From CAVQAH01 sp963784195 (GTDB lineage: Bacteria > Acidobacteriota > Vicinamibacteria > Vicinamibacterales > 2-12-FULL-66-21), in the NCBI GenBank assembly GCA_963784195.1, contig CAWARA010000011.1:1-64000 (forward strand): a DNA stretch of 64,000 bases, read 5' to 3'. A program made the position numbers and the translations under genes. The notes beneath the pieces were generated by a model. That model made no database searches. It had not been told where the DNA came from and worked only from the letters and a program-made list of their open reading frames with translations. Within the stretch, counting starts at the first letter, position 1. Each line of letters opens with the position of its first letter. This document shows, piece after piece, positions 10,067 through 19,037 of the stretch.

Positions 10067-10666
10067 ATGGCTGGCTCACGATTTGTCCGGTTCGCGGCAA
10101 TCGGCGGCGCGTTCTCGTCTTCTCGGCGGCAGCCGCCGCTCAGCGATCAATCGCCTCGCTGAAGGGCGTCGCGATGCCGCAGCGTCCGGATCTCGCGCAC
10201 AACGTAGCCGACGAGAGACGCTGGTGGTGGTCGGCAAGGCGCTGTTCTGGGACGTTCAAATCGGGAGCGACGGCCGCACGGCGTGCGCGACCTGCCACTT
10301 CCACGCGGGTGCCTATCATGCGTCACGAATGAGCTGGCTTCGTGGTTGGCGTCGGCGGCTGCTGTTCGTCCGAACACGACGCTCACGGCCGCAGACTTCC
10401 CTTTTCATGCGTTTTCCAACCTGAACGACAACGGATCGCCGGCGACGCGCGACCGTCGCGAGATCGTCGGCTCCGCCGGAGTCGTGAAGCGGACGTTCGT
10501 GGACGTCAGCGACGACAGCGCGGTCGATATCGGAGCGGACGCCGCGTCCGCGGGCGTAGTCGGTGGACTGCCGGTCCGTCAGGTCACGTCGCGCAACACG
10601 CCGACCGTCATCAACGCGGTCTTCAACCTGCGGACGATAGGAACTATTAGGGCCGTCTCGCGTTAG
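10067..10666 (+). pseudogene. Di-heme cytochrome c peroxidase, N-terminal fragment
   Basis: The frame from ATG 10067 gives MAGSRFVRFAAIGGA, the next frame FSAAAAAQRSIASL as the rest of a signal peptide, then ERLVVVGKALFWD-like sequence and GRTACATCHFHAGA with a CxxCH heme site (CATCH). The following frame reads VTNELASWLASAAA to SRNTPTVINAVFNLR, a typical stretch of the bacterial MauG/CcpA family. Jumps are near 10107, 10220 and 10310. Homology stops at about 10640, well before the second heme domain, so the gene is truncated. The break lies at AGGAACTATT, next to the 25-bp repeat, suggesting a recombination endpoint. Confidence 0.75.
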
Positions 10667-10690
10667 CATAACGCCCGTTCTCGATGCGGA

Positions 10691-10715
10691 TCAGCCCCTT
10701 CCCCCTTCGACAGCG
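10691..10715 (+). repeat. 25-bp direct repeat, right copy
   Basis: Identical to 5012-5036. The truncated cytochrome peroxidase ends about 50 bp to its left, and the IS91-like remnant begins about 135 bp to its right. Confidence 0.85.
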
Positions 10716-10837
10716 CGGATGAGACCGCTGTCGGCCTCCATTCTGGGCAGGTGGCAGAGATCGCAAGGTAAAATAATCAGCCGGAGTAGCGAGGCAGCGG
10801 ACGGAGCCGACACGCCTCCCAGCGGGACGCCGCACCC

Positions 10838-11345
10838 TCACCAGGCGGCGTCGAATTCGGGGGCGTCTTGCGACTGATCTTCGATCGGGTCAAGGAGCGG
10901 AGGCGGTGCACGTGCCGGGCGCGGCTCCGGCACCTCGGTCGGGAGCCCGAGGTGTCGCAAGAATCGCTGGACCACGGACGCCTGCTCAATCAGCGCCACG
11001 AGGCGCAGCCGCCCACCGCAGCGTGGGCACGCCAGCACATCCACGCCAAACGTCCGCCGCATCAACTCGGCCCACTGATACGCGCCAGCCCGCGATGGCT
11101 GTGCGCAGCTCGCGGCCCCGCTCCGGGTTGCTTCCTGCGAGCATCGATCCATCTGCGATCGCCGGGACGATCTCCGCTCGCCACGATGACGCGGCGCGAG
11201 CAGCCGTGATACAGAATCAGGTTCACCCGCGGCCGCGGGTCAAGGCGACCAGCCGTTCCAGAAGCTCCAGCGAATCGAAGCGCAGGCGCGTCGTGCCGTC
11301 CGCCCAGCGGTGCGGAGCGTCAGCCAGACTCGCCGTCACTGGTCC
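10838..11345 (-). mobile_element. IS91-like (Y2) transposase C-terminal remnant
   Basis: The minus frame 11152-10838 reads YQWAELMRRTFGVDVLACPR followed by CGGRLRLVALIEQASVVQRF and RHLGLPTEVPEPRPAR, the usual end of IS91/IS801-group transposases. Upstream, in a shifted frame, FDSLELLERLVAL and PRVNLILYHG belong to the same family. Only about 165 residues of some 400 remain and the catalytic HUH/Tyr region is gone. The 5' end fuses directly to the integrase at about 11345, so this insertion or recombination removed the integrase C-terminus. Confidence 0.75.
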
Positions 11346-12467
11346 GGTGCAGCCGCTCCTGCGCCAGGGGCGGCCGCAGCCATCCGGGTTGCCGCGGTCC
11401 TTCGCAGGTCATGTGGCCGGAACTGAAGCCGCTCGCCTGCTTCAACCGGGCGACGGCTTTGGACACGTGCGCAACGGTTGCCCTTTCTTGCGGCTGCTAG
11501 TGAATACCCACGGGGATGCAGAAGGGTTGGACGTATCCGGACGGCGGGCGTCAATATCGCCTCACAAGTTCCGACAACCATACACGGTGAGGACGCTGTT
11601 CTTCGTGCGCTCGCGGGTAGTGTCGACCAACCGGATGATTTGTCAGTTCGAGTTCATCCCATCGCATGCGGAATACCTCGCCCGATCGCTGGGCAGTGAG
11701 CAGCAGGACCCGGAGGACACTCGAACTAGGCGTTGGTCGTTCGAGCGCCGCCCATAGGAGTGCCAGTTCTTCAGGGCTCAGCACGCGATACGCGGAGTCT
11801 CCGCGCCAGCCGGTTTCCAGGACGCGCAGGGATTTGCATGGACCCACTGACGCTCCAGTGCGAAGGTGAATACCTTGCGTACAGCAGGAGCCGGTTTGCC
11901 ATGATGGGCGCTTCGCTGTCTCAGTGATAACTTGCGCACATCTGACCGCTGAATCTGTGCAGCTGGCAGAACTCCCCAGCGTTTAACGAGCGATGGATAG
12001 GCCCGCTTCCTGTCTTCTTCCGATGTGGGGAAAAACAGCAACCGTTCATCACTTCGCCAGGTTGGCTTCTTCGGTCGGGTGTGTTCTTCGAGATAGTCCA
12101 GCCACTTCTTGAAATGTTTTTTCAGAGAGTGCTGTGTGAAGCGCCGCCTGCCGGCGAGACGCGGATCCTGGCCGTCGTCGAGATCCTTACGGGCCGCACG
12201 GGCTTGATGAGCAGTTACGAGGGCGGTCGACGGGTACTCACCGAGCAGGAGCCACCGGAAGTTCCTCCCAGCGGACTGTGAGGACCAGGACTGCGGCCCC
12301 GTTGGTAACACGCAGCACCAGCCGGAGGTGTCTGCATCGAAGATCTGCGCCCTCCGGCCTGGAACCGGTTTCACCCCGTTTACTCGTCGGTCCGTCAATG
12401 ACTCGACGATCGACGACTTTTCTGCACCGCTTCGGGCTAGCGTCTGGGTAGCCGCGAGCTGAAACAA
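11340..12467 (-). pseudogene. Tyrosine integrase of the tRNA-Thr element, truncated and frameshifted
   Basis: The first 150 residues show the P4-integrase N-terminal pattern (LTDRRVNGVKPVPGRRAQIF, RNFRWLLLGEYPSTAL, ARAARKDLDDGQDP), then the SAM-like core-binding domain and KVFTFALERQWVHANPC. After a jump near 11840 comes VLSPEELALLWAALE, VLRVLLLTAQRSGEVFRMRW (first catalytic Arg in RSGE) and, after more jumps, FRPHDLRRTAATRMA (the HxxR motif). The nucleophile Tyr region is missing, replaced at about 11340 by IS91-like sequence. It reads toward the element interior from next to the right attachment copy. The start is approximate. It cannot act as read, so the element is immobile unless helped in trans. 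Confidence 0.85.
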
Positions 12468-12586
12468 CCTGCGCCTAAAATAGGACCGTTGAAGAGTCTT
12501 GAATCGGTCGTTTTTGGCTGGATTCTGTGGTGTTTTCGATGCGACAGTGTGGGTTTGATGCCAACCTGCGGAAACTAGAGGTCTGC

Positions 12587-12643
12587 TAGAGCAACTGATT
12601 CGTAATCAGCAGGTCCTCGGTTCAAGTCCGAGCGCCGGCTCCA
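12587..12643 (+). repeat. tRNA-Thr 3'-end duplicate (attR-like)
   Basis: 56 of 57 bases match 2600-2656 and include the T arm, acceptor 3' strand and CCA. The 5' half of a tRNA is absent upstream, so this is not a gene. It marks the right end of the 10-kb element. Confidence 0.92.
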
Positions 12644-12725
12644 AAAAGCCTAACAAATCAACCGATCGCAAGACGCTCGATTCCGTTCTCATCGAGTTGA
12701 CACCCTAAGAGCTTGCTGAAAAACG

Positions 12726-13008
12726 CGCTGGTGGGTAGTGGGTCAGTTTGAGATTCTGGCCGTCACCGCCGTATCGGAGTGCACGACCGGCCCAAAGCCA
12801 AGCCAGATCGGCGCGCTGAGCACCAACAGAGCGATAAGGAACATCAGGATGTAGAAAACGATCCGACGTGGTGTTAGCGGCATGGCGTCACTCCGTCGCA
12901 TTCAAGGAGGCCGGCGATTTCCTCAAGACTCAGACTCAGATCATCGCATAGCGGATGCAAGGCGACCGTACCGGCAGATTTTTCAAACTGACCCACAACC
13001 CGCTGGTG
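12726..13008 (+). mobile_element. MITE-like element with 18-bp inverted ends and 8-bp target duplication
   Basis: Terminal inverted repeats lie at 12733-12751 (GGGTAGTGGGTCAGTTTGA) and 12983-13001 (complement reads GGGTTGTGGGTCAGTTTGA), 18 of 19 matching. CGCTGGTG stands directly outside both ends (12726-12733 and 13001-13008), as expected for an 8-bp target duplication. The body is about 267 bp and carries one 46-codon reading frame but no transposase. It sits inside the outer end of an IS5-type remnant, so it inserted later. Confidence 0.75.
12743..12883 (-). CDS. 46-residue single-span membrane protein inside the MITE
   Basis: ATG 12883 follows GGAG with a 7-base gap. The product starts MPLTPRRIVFYILMFLIALL and continues VLSAPIWLGFGP, a clear transmembrane helix preceded by two Arg, so N-terminus in. 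The stop falls inside the left inverted repeat, so the frame fills the element almost end to end. I do not recognise a family. It may be a passenger gene whose 3' end supplied or was captured with the repeat. Confidence 0.5.
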   Translation of the reverse strand: MPLTPRRIVFYILMFLIALLVLSAPIWLGFGPVVHSDTAVTARISN

Positions 13009-13075
13009 CCGTGATCTGCGCGATGTTCGGTCGCTCGGCGCTGGCTCTGCGCGGGTCGTGGGTCACGCGCGTGGG

Positions 13076-13645
13076 CTAGCTGGGCAAGCGCCCGACGCGG
13101 CGCGGCGACCAGGCGCTCATGCCGGCATGCGCCCTGAGCGTGACGAGCCGGCGGAGATTGAAGGCGGCGCTCGCGAAGCGAAAGAGCCAGTCGACCTTCG
13201 CGAGCCCTCGCAGTTTCACCTTCCGCATCCAGGCGATCGTCTTGAGCCAGCCAAACGCCGGTTCGATCCGGGGCCGCGCGTGCAGACTCTTCGCGTAGCC
13301 CTCGTGGCGGGTCGTTCGCGCGTCGATCGCATTCCCGCCGCGCCGCTTCAGATTCTGCGCCACATGCGGCGTGACCTCGAGCTCGCGCAGGACCTCGACG
13401 AGACCGAAGGTGTCGTAGGCCTTGTCCGCGCCGACCGTGCGCCGACGCGACTCCCGGCGCCAGCGCCGATGCAGCATCAGCAGCGCGGCGTCGCGTTCGG
13501 CGGTGCCATCCGCTTCGGTCGCCATCGCGTCCACCATCAGGCCGTGGCGGTTCTCGATCAGCAGGTGCCCGAGATACGACAGCCGCGCCTCGCCGTTCGA
13601 GGTCTTGCGATACAGCTTCGCGTCCGGATCGGTCGTCGACGCTGC
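13076..13645 (-). mobile_element. IS5-family transposase remnant (DDE C-terminal part)
   Basis: In one frame from about 13645: TTDPDAKLYRKTSNGEARL, LGHLLIENRHGLMVDAMAT, then TVGADKAYDT with the catalytic Asp, VTPHVAQN, and RPRIEPAFGWLKTIAWMRKV with the catalytic Glu, ending in FASAAFNLRRL. That is the C-terminal 190 residues of an IS5-group transposase; the N-terminal third is missing. The stop is at 13076. The AGCTTGCTGAAAAA word at 12714-12727 resembles an IS end, so the remnant probably spans 12711 to 13650 with the MITE nested in it. Confidence 0.85.
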
Positions 13646-13799
13646 GTGTCGTAGCGAAACGCCGTGTCATACTCCCTCCAACCACTCACGCGCCGCCAGC
13701 GCCCGGTAGTCCGCCGAACGCTCCGGTTCAGCGGCGGCGCGAAGCGCCCTCCGATGCAACCGGTTGTTATCCCGCAATCGTAAGCGATAGGTCGATCGT

Positions 13800-14471
13800 T
13801 CAACTTTGCCGACGCACCATTTCGTTGATCCAGATCGGGGCGAACGGAGAGGTGCAACCCTTGGAGACCGGATAGTCGCGATAGATTCCCAATTTCTCTC
13901 CGATAGCGATGGCGCGCTTGCGATGCTTGGAGAAGTGAATACCGATTCCTGCAAGACAGAAATTCATCGTCCATTGCACTTCCGGAGCAGCGTTCCCCAT
14001 CTCGGACTCGATCCGGTCCAGAAGCGCTGGCAAATCGAGCCCGTCCGGACTCTTGGCGATTCGCTCCGACGTTAGGCTCCATCCGGCGCGCGCGGCCCAC
14101 GGGTCATCATCTTCCATCCATGCTTGGCGGAGGGCCTCCTTGTCGGGATGGTTCTTGACAACATAGGAATTCAGCCAGTCTGCGACTTGAACAAAGTTGG
14201 CGGACCGCACCATCCGATCCGTCTCGTCGCGAGACAGCTTGTCGGGCTTGATCAGGAGGATTGCCAGGAGCTGGGCATCGATGTTTCCGGTGTCCCAGAG
14301 CGCGATGGCCAACTGGTGGCTGGTCTTGATCTTCGCGGCGAGTTTCCGGATATCACCTAGCTGGACGCCGAACTGATTGTCCCCGGCGCCATTCTTTTTG
14401 TTGTGCGCACGGCGCTTCTCGTCGCCGAGAGATTCCAGCTGCGCGAGAGTATCCTTGAGAGTCATGGCCAT
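13800..14471 (-). CDS. AlkD-like DNA alkylation repair (HEAT-repeat) protein
   Basis: A complete 223-residue protein. AAGGAG at 14482-14487 places the start at ATG 14471 (MAMTLKDTLAQLESLGDEKR), rather than 14498. Landmarks include VQLGDIRKLAAKI, the HEAT-like helices through WDTGNIDAQLLAILLIKPDK, VVKNHPDKEALRQAWMEDDD, and PVSKGCTSPFAPIWINEMV at the end. AlkD relatives are DNA glycosylases for bulky or positively charged alkylated bases that do not flip the base. The region is otherwise full of debris, so this is one of few intact genes between 12.7 and 17.3 kb. Confidence 0.88.
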   Translation of the reverse strand: MAMTLKDTLAQLESLGDEKRRAHNKKNGAGDNQFGVQLGDIRKLAAKIKTSHQLAIALWDTGNIDAQLLAILLIKPDKLSRDETDRMVRSANFVQVADWLNSYVVKNHPDKEALRQAWMEDDDPWAARAGWSLTSERIAKSPDGLDLPALLDRIESEMGNAAPEVQWTMNFCLAGIGIHFSKHRKRAIAIGEKLGIYRDYPVSKGCTSPFAPIWINEMVRRQS

Positions 14472-14627
14472 GTCTGTAGCGCTCCTTGAATCGGACATGC
14501 GGGATAACTACTCGGCTGCTCTGCAGCGGTTCGTGCCGGTCAGGGTTTGTTACAGGCTCTAGGTAGGGGTATCGCTCATCGCCGGAGAGGCTGGACGGCA
14601 GACGTCCGGATTCAGGACAGCGACCGA

Positions 14628-15060
<433 letters not shown>

Positions 15061-15306
15061 GCAACGAAGGGCGGGGAGGGGCGGGGCCGGGGGCCGCGGG
15101 CGGCGCAGCGCGGGCGCAGACCGAGCGCGGCGCGGGAGCAGCACGAGAGACGGCGCGGCGAACGGGAAGCAGAAAAGAAAGCGGAAAATGTAGGCATCAG
15201 GAACCTTCCGCCTAGAGGCACGGCGCGACGGAGCGAGAGGCCAGCTCGATATGAACCTCCGTTGCGTCGCTGCGTGGATGACGAAGACGCAATTCTGGCT
15301 GCGAGC

Positions 15307-15705
15307 CTATTTCAGCTCGACTTCGATGACGCGGACCGGAGTCTTCCCTGGGTTGACCGGTTGGTGCGTGACGTTGGCATCGCGGTAGCCGGCGCCGCCG
15401 GGCTCCAGCTTCATAGTCTCGGACTTGCCGTCCGGATAGCGAAACTCGAGCGTGCCCCCCTGGATGACCACGCCGACGTGGGGGAGGTCGTGCGTGTGCA
15501 TGGCTGTGACGCCCGGCGGGAACGTGACGTTCTTTACGCGCACGCGCGCGTTCTCGAACACGATCGTCGAGGTCGCCTGACCCTGGTCGCCCGCCTCGAC
15601 GGCGGCCGCGCCGAGGGAATCCGCCAGGAACGCGCCGGTAGCGAGCGCCGCACCCATCGCGATCCCCGCTATGAAGCCTCCAAGGTGTCGTCTCATGCGC
15701 GTCAT
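15307..15705 (-). CDS. Exported cupin-domain protein
   Basis: ATG 15705 (or 15696) opens MRRHLGGFIAGIAMGAALAT, a signal peptide or N-terminal anchor, followed by about 90 residues of a single cupin. The metal-site motif is visible as TAMHTHDLPHVGVVIQGGTL and the second strand pair as GGAGYRDANVTHQPVNPGKT, ending RVIEVELK. These small periplasmic cupins occur widely in Acidobacteria and their substrates are unknown. The upstream neighbour, read in the same direction, is the gapN remnant whose stop (15702) overlaps this start. Confidence 0.8.
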   Translation of the reverse strand: MTRMRRHLGGFIAGIAMGAALATGAFLADSLGAAAVEAGDQGQATSTIVFENARVRVKNVTFPPGVTAMHTHDLPHVGVVIQGGTLEFRYPDGKSETMKLEPGGAGYRDANVTHQPVNPGKTPVRVIEVELK

Positions 15706-16285
15706 TCTACAGGGACCCGGTCGTCCGCGACACGAGCGCGCGGTTCGCGGCCGGTGAACGGGAACGCGTCGGGGCCGCGCTGGCACTGGCTGTTCAGGTT
15801 GATGCGCGACAACACCTGCGGCACGAGCGCATCCACGAGACGCCCGACGCGCTTCTCGTCGCGCCCGAAGATCGCCGCCTGCTGCCCGAACGGACTCGCC
15901 ACCACCGCGTCGATGGCCTCGCGCTCGTCGTCGAACGGGACGATGGGGACCACCGGGCCGAACTGCTCCTCCAGGCACGCGCGCATGGACATATTGCACG
16001 GATAGAGTAAGGCCGGGTGGAAGTAAGTGCCGGTCCACTCTCCGCCGTTCGCGTTCACGACGCGCGCCCTTCCGAGTGGCCTCGGCGACGAGGCCGGCGA
16101 GGTAGTCGCACTTGCCGTCCTCGGGGAGCGCGGTGAGCTTCACGTCCGGCTCCCACGGCAGGCCCGATTTCAGCGTGGAGACGGCGTCGGCGAAGCGGCG
16201 CGTGAACTCGTCGGCCACGGCGCGTCGACGAACAGGAGCTTGAGCGCGGTGCAGCGTTGGCCGCTGAAGCTGACGCGCCCATAGT
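15702..16285 (-). pseudogene. gapN: Aldehyde dehydrogenase, NADP-GAPDH (GapN) type, C-terminal remnant
   Basis: Starting near 16285 the sequence reads VNYGRVSFSGQRCTALKLLF with the catalytic Cys in GQRC, then after a jump near 16210 ADEFTRRFADAVSTLKSGLP and DGKCDYLAGLVAEAT. After another jump near 16065 it reads NANGGEWTGTYFHPALLYPC, EEQFGPVVPIVPFDDEREAI, and SQCQRGPDAFPFTGR. The CQRGPD and PFTGR words are typical of non-phosphorylating glyceraldehyde-3-phosphate dehydrogenase. About 190 of 500 residues are left and the coenzyme-binding half is missing. It fits the sugar-phosphate theme of the downstream cluster, but is dead. Confidence 0.75.
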
Positions 16286-16767
16286 TCACATGACGCTGTG
16301 GTCTTTCGAACGAGCGACATTCTACGCCCACGTTCAGACGACAGGCACGACCCTCAGGCCACGCGCGATCAGATTCAGATGAAGCTTCATCTGGTGGCGT
16401 CGGTGGATCGGGTACTCACGCTGGCGCTCGAGCCCGTCGAGCTTACGATGGCTGCGTAACGAATCGCAGCGCCTCCGTTTCAGCCACGCTTTCGAAATTT
16501 CCCTCGCACGTCCATAAAAGCAGGCGGCGGTTAAGCCTGATTGAGCGGCTCATTCCGATACGCCGTGGCTACCGGCCTCCGGTATTCCGTGCAGCCCCCA
16601 TGTAGCCGGGGAACCGCTACGGCTCGCGGACTTTCGATGCTCGACCCGATCCTTCAAGGTGTTCATCTTATGGCGGTAACACACGAGGATGAGCGGTGAG
16701 AACCGTGGAACGGCTGGTGCAATGAACCAGAGTGAGGGCGCTGCGGCCGGTCGCGCTCAAATGTCAC
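16286..16767. other. Non-coding stretch with an 18-bp palindrome
   Basis: No gene is recognisable. A perfect palindrome CAGATGAAGCTTCATCTG lies at 16376-16393. A short minus-strand frame (HQMKLHLNLIARGLRVVPVV) around it is open but unassigned. Breaks in gapN at its left and glgP at its right mark this as a rearrangement scar. Confidence 0.5.
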
Positions 16768-17199
16768 GCGGGCGCAAATGTCGAGATCCGCGACGCCGTG
16801 GGTGCCGAGAATTTCTTTCTCTTCGGCTTGACGGCGGACCAGGTCGAAGAGCTGAAGCGAGAGGCTACACGCCACGGAGTCTTTACGAATCGAATGACGT
16901 GCTTCGCGAGACGATCGACCAGATCGGCGACGGGTTCTTCTCCAATGGTGATCACGAGCTCTTCCGCCCGCTGGTCGAATCACTCCTGACCCGCGACGAC
17001 TACATGCTGCTAGCGGACTATCACGCCTACGTTGACTGCCAACAGCGCGTCAGCGACGCTTACCGCGATCAGAACAGCTGGACGCGGATGTCGATCCTCA
17101 ACAGCGCGCGGGTCGGTCGCTTCTCGTCTGATCGATCGATCCGTGAGTACCGGCCGTGACATCTGGAACGTCGGCCCGATAACGCCAGCGCGGGACTAG
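16768..17199 (+). pseudogene. glgP: Glycogen/alpha-glucan phosphorylase, C-terminal remnant
   Basis: The text reads GANVEIRDAVGAENFFLFGL and, after a jump near 16860, LYESNDVLRETIDQIGDGFF, LFRPLVESLLTRDDYMLLAD, AYVDCQQRVSDAYRDQNSWT and ILNSARVGRFSSDRSIREY. Another jump near 17155 gives DIWNVGPITPARD and a stop at 17197-17199. This is the last 145 or so residues of the 800-residue phosphorylase, beginning just after the pyridoxal-phosphate lysine region. It lies directly before the phosphoglucomutase gene. An intact copy would have supplied glucose 1-phosphate to that enzyme. Confidence 0.85.
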
Positions 17200-17383
17200 T
17201 CATGACGCCGAGTATCGTGGACGTCGTCAGCCCATGTGTCGTCGAAGAAGGCTCGAGCGCCCCGTTGGCCACCTCCATTCTCCCCGGCGGCGTCAATATG
17301 TGGTGCAGGCGCGCTCGGTGGCCCTTCTGGCGCTCGCGCTGCGAGGGACCGCCAGAGTCAATGGCACACATGCGAGATGATCC

Positions 17384-19037
17384 ATGAAACTTCATCCACT
17401 CGCCGGCAGGCACGTTCCGCAGGACCTTCTCGTTGATGTCGATCGGCTTCAGCACGAGTACCTACTCGCGTGAGCCGGACTTTACGGATAGCTCACAGCG
17501 GGTCCGCTTCGGCACCAGCGGTCATCGAGGCTCGTCGCTCCGTGGCGCGTTCAACGAGGCGCACATCCTGGCCATCACTCAGGCCATCTGCGAATACCGG
17601 AGCGGGCAGGGCATCACCGGCCCGCTCTATATCGGGAAGGATACCCACGCGCTCTCGGATCCGGCCTTCAGGACGGCCCTGGAAGTGCTCGCCGCAAACG
17701 GCGTCGAGACCGTGATCGATCGATCCGACGGCTATACGCCCACTCCTGCGATCTCGCACGCGATTCTCAAGCACAACCGCGGCCGCACGTCGGGTGCAGC
17801 CGACGGCATCGTCATCACGCCCTCGCACAACCCGCCCGAAGACGGCGGATTCAAATACAACCCGCCGACCGGCGGGCCGGCGGACACCGATATCACGCGT
17901 TGGATCGAGGACAGGGCCAACCAGCTGCTCTCGAACGGTTTCGACCGCGTGGCGCGATTCACGTACGAACGCGCGCGTCATGCGGCTACTACCCATACAC
18001 ATGACTATGTCGGATCGTACGTGAACGATCTGGACTCGGTTCTGGACATGGAAGTCATCCGGAGCGCGAGGCTCGAGATCGGCGTCGATCCGCTTGGTGG
18101 AGCCAGCGTCGGATTCTGGGCGCCGATTGCCGAACGTTACGGCATCGACATAGAGGTGGTGAACGATACGGTGGATCCCACGTTTGGCTTCATGTCGCTG
18201 GACTGGGACGGCAGGGTTCGCATGGACTGCTCGTCGCCGTACGCCATGGCACCGCTCGTCGGCCTCAAGGACCGCTTCGACATCGCCTTTGGCAACGACC
18301 CCGACGCCGACCGCCACGGCATCGTGACGCGGGGCGGCGGCTTGATGAATCCCAATCATGTTCTGGCTGCGGCGATTTTCTATCTCTTTACCCATCGTTC
18401 CGACTGGCGTCTGAATGCAGCCGTCGGTAAGACCGTGGTGAGCAGCAGCGTCATCGACCGGGTGGCGGCGAAGGTGGGGCGCGCCCTGGTCGAAGTGCCG
18501 GTCGGATTCAAGTGGTTCGTGCCCGGCCTTCTCGAGGGATCGCTCGGCTTTGGCGGCGAAGAAAGCGCGGGCGCGTCGTTTCTGCGGCGCGATGGCACGG
18601 TCTGGACGACCGACAAGGATGGGATCGTCATGGACCTGCTTGCGGTCGAGCTCATGGCGCGCAGCGGCCACGATCCGTCCGAGCTGTACGCCGATCTGAC
18701 CCGCGAGCTGGGCGCGCCCATCTATGAACGGATCGATGCGCCCGCCACGTCGGACGAAAAGGAAATGCTCTTGAACCTCTCGGCCGAGGACGTCACTGCA
18801 TCCGAGCTCGCCGGCGACCCGATTCAAGCGCTGCTCACGACCGCACCCGGCAACGGCGCGGCCATCGGCGGCCTGAAAGTCATCACCGCGCACGGCTGGT
18901 TCGCCGCGCGTCCGTCCGGCACTGAGGACGTCTACAAGCTCTACGCAGAGAGCTTTCGCGGAAGCGCGCACCTGCGGCGGATTCAGGAGGAAGCGCAGGC
19001 GATCATCGCCAAGACCCTGGCAGGAGTCATGAGATGA
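17384..19037 (+). CDS. pgm: Phosphoglucomutase, alpha-D-glucose-specific
   Basis: It interconverts glucose 1-phosphate and glucose 6-phosphate. From ATG 17384 the true N-terminus reads MKLHPLAGRHVPQDLLVDVD, then one frame jump near 17460 leads into RVRFGTSGHRGSSLRGAFNE, and the rest (to 19037) is uninterrupted, about 550 residues as usual. The catalytic phosphoserine loop is VITPSHNPPEDGGFKYNPPT, the metal loop NDPDADRHG, the sugar loop GFGGEESAGASF and the phosphate loop ARPSGTEDVYK. It starts the one-way sugar cluster, its stop overlaps the next ATG (ATGA), and it follows a glgP remnant. The jump probably reflects a base-calling error because all key residues are present. Confidence 0.92.

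Noticed and set aside
12587..12643. Second functional tRNA-Thr gene
   Set aside because: Only the 3' 57 bases match; the acceptor 5' strand and D arm are absent.
13646..13800. Two coupled gene ends (a frame ending ALAAREWLEGV and another starting MTRRFATT after GGAGGGAGT)
   Set aside because: The stop-start overlap and ribosome binding site look real, but both pieces are under 40 residues after truncation by the IS5 remnant and match no family I can name.
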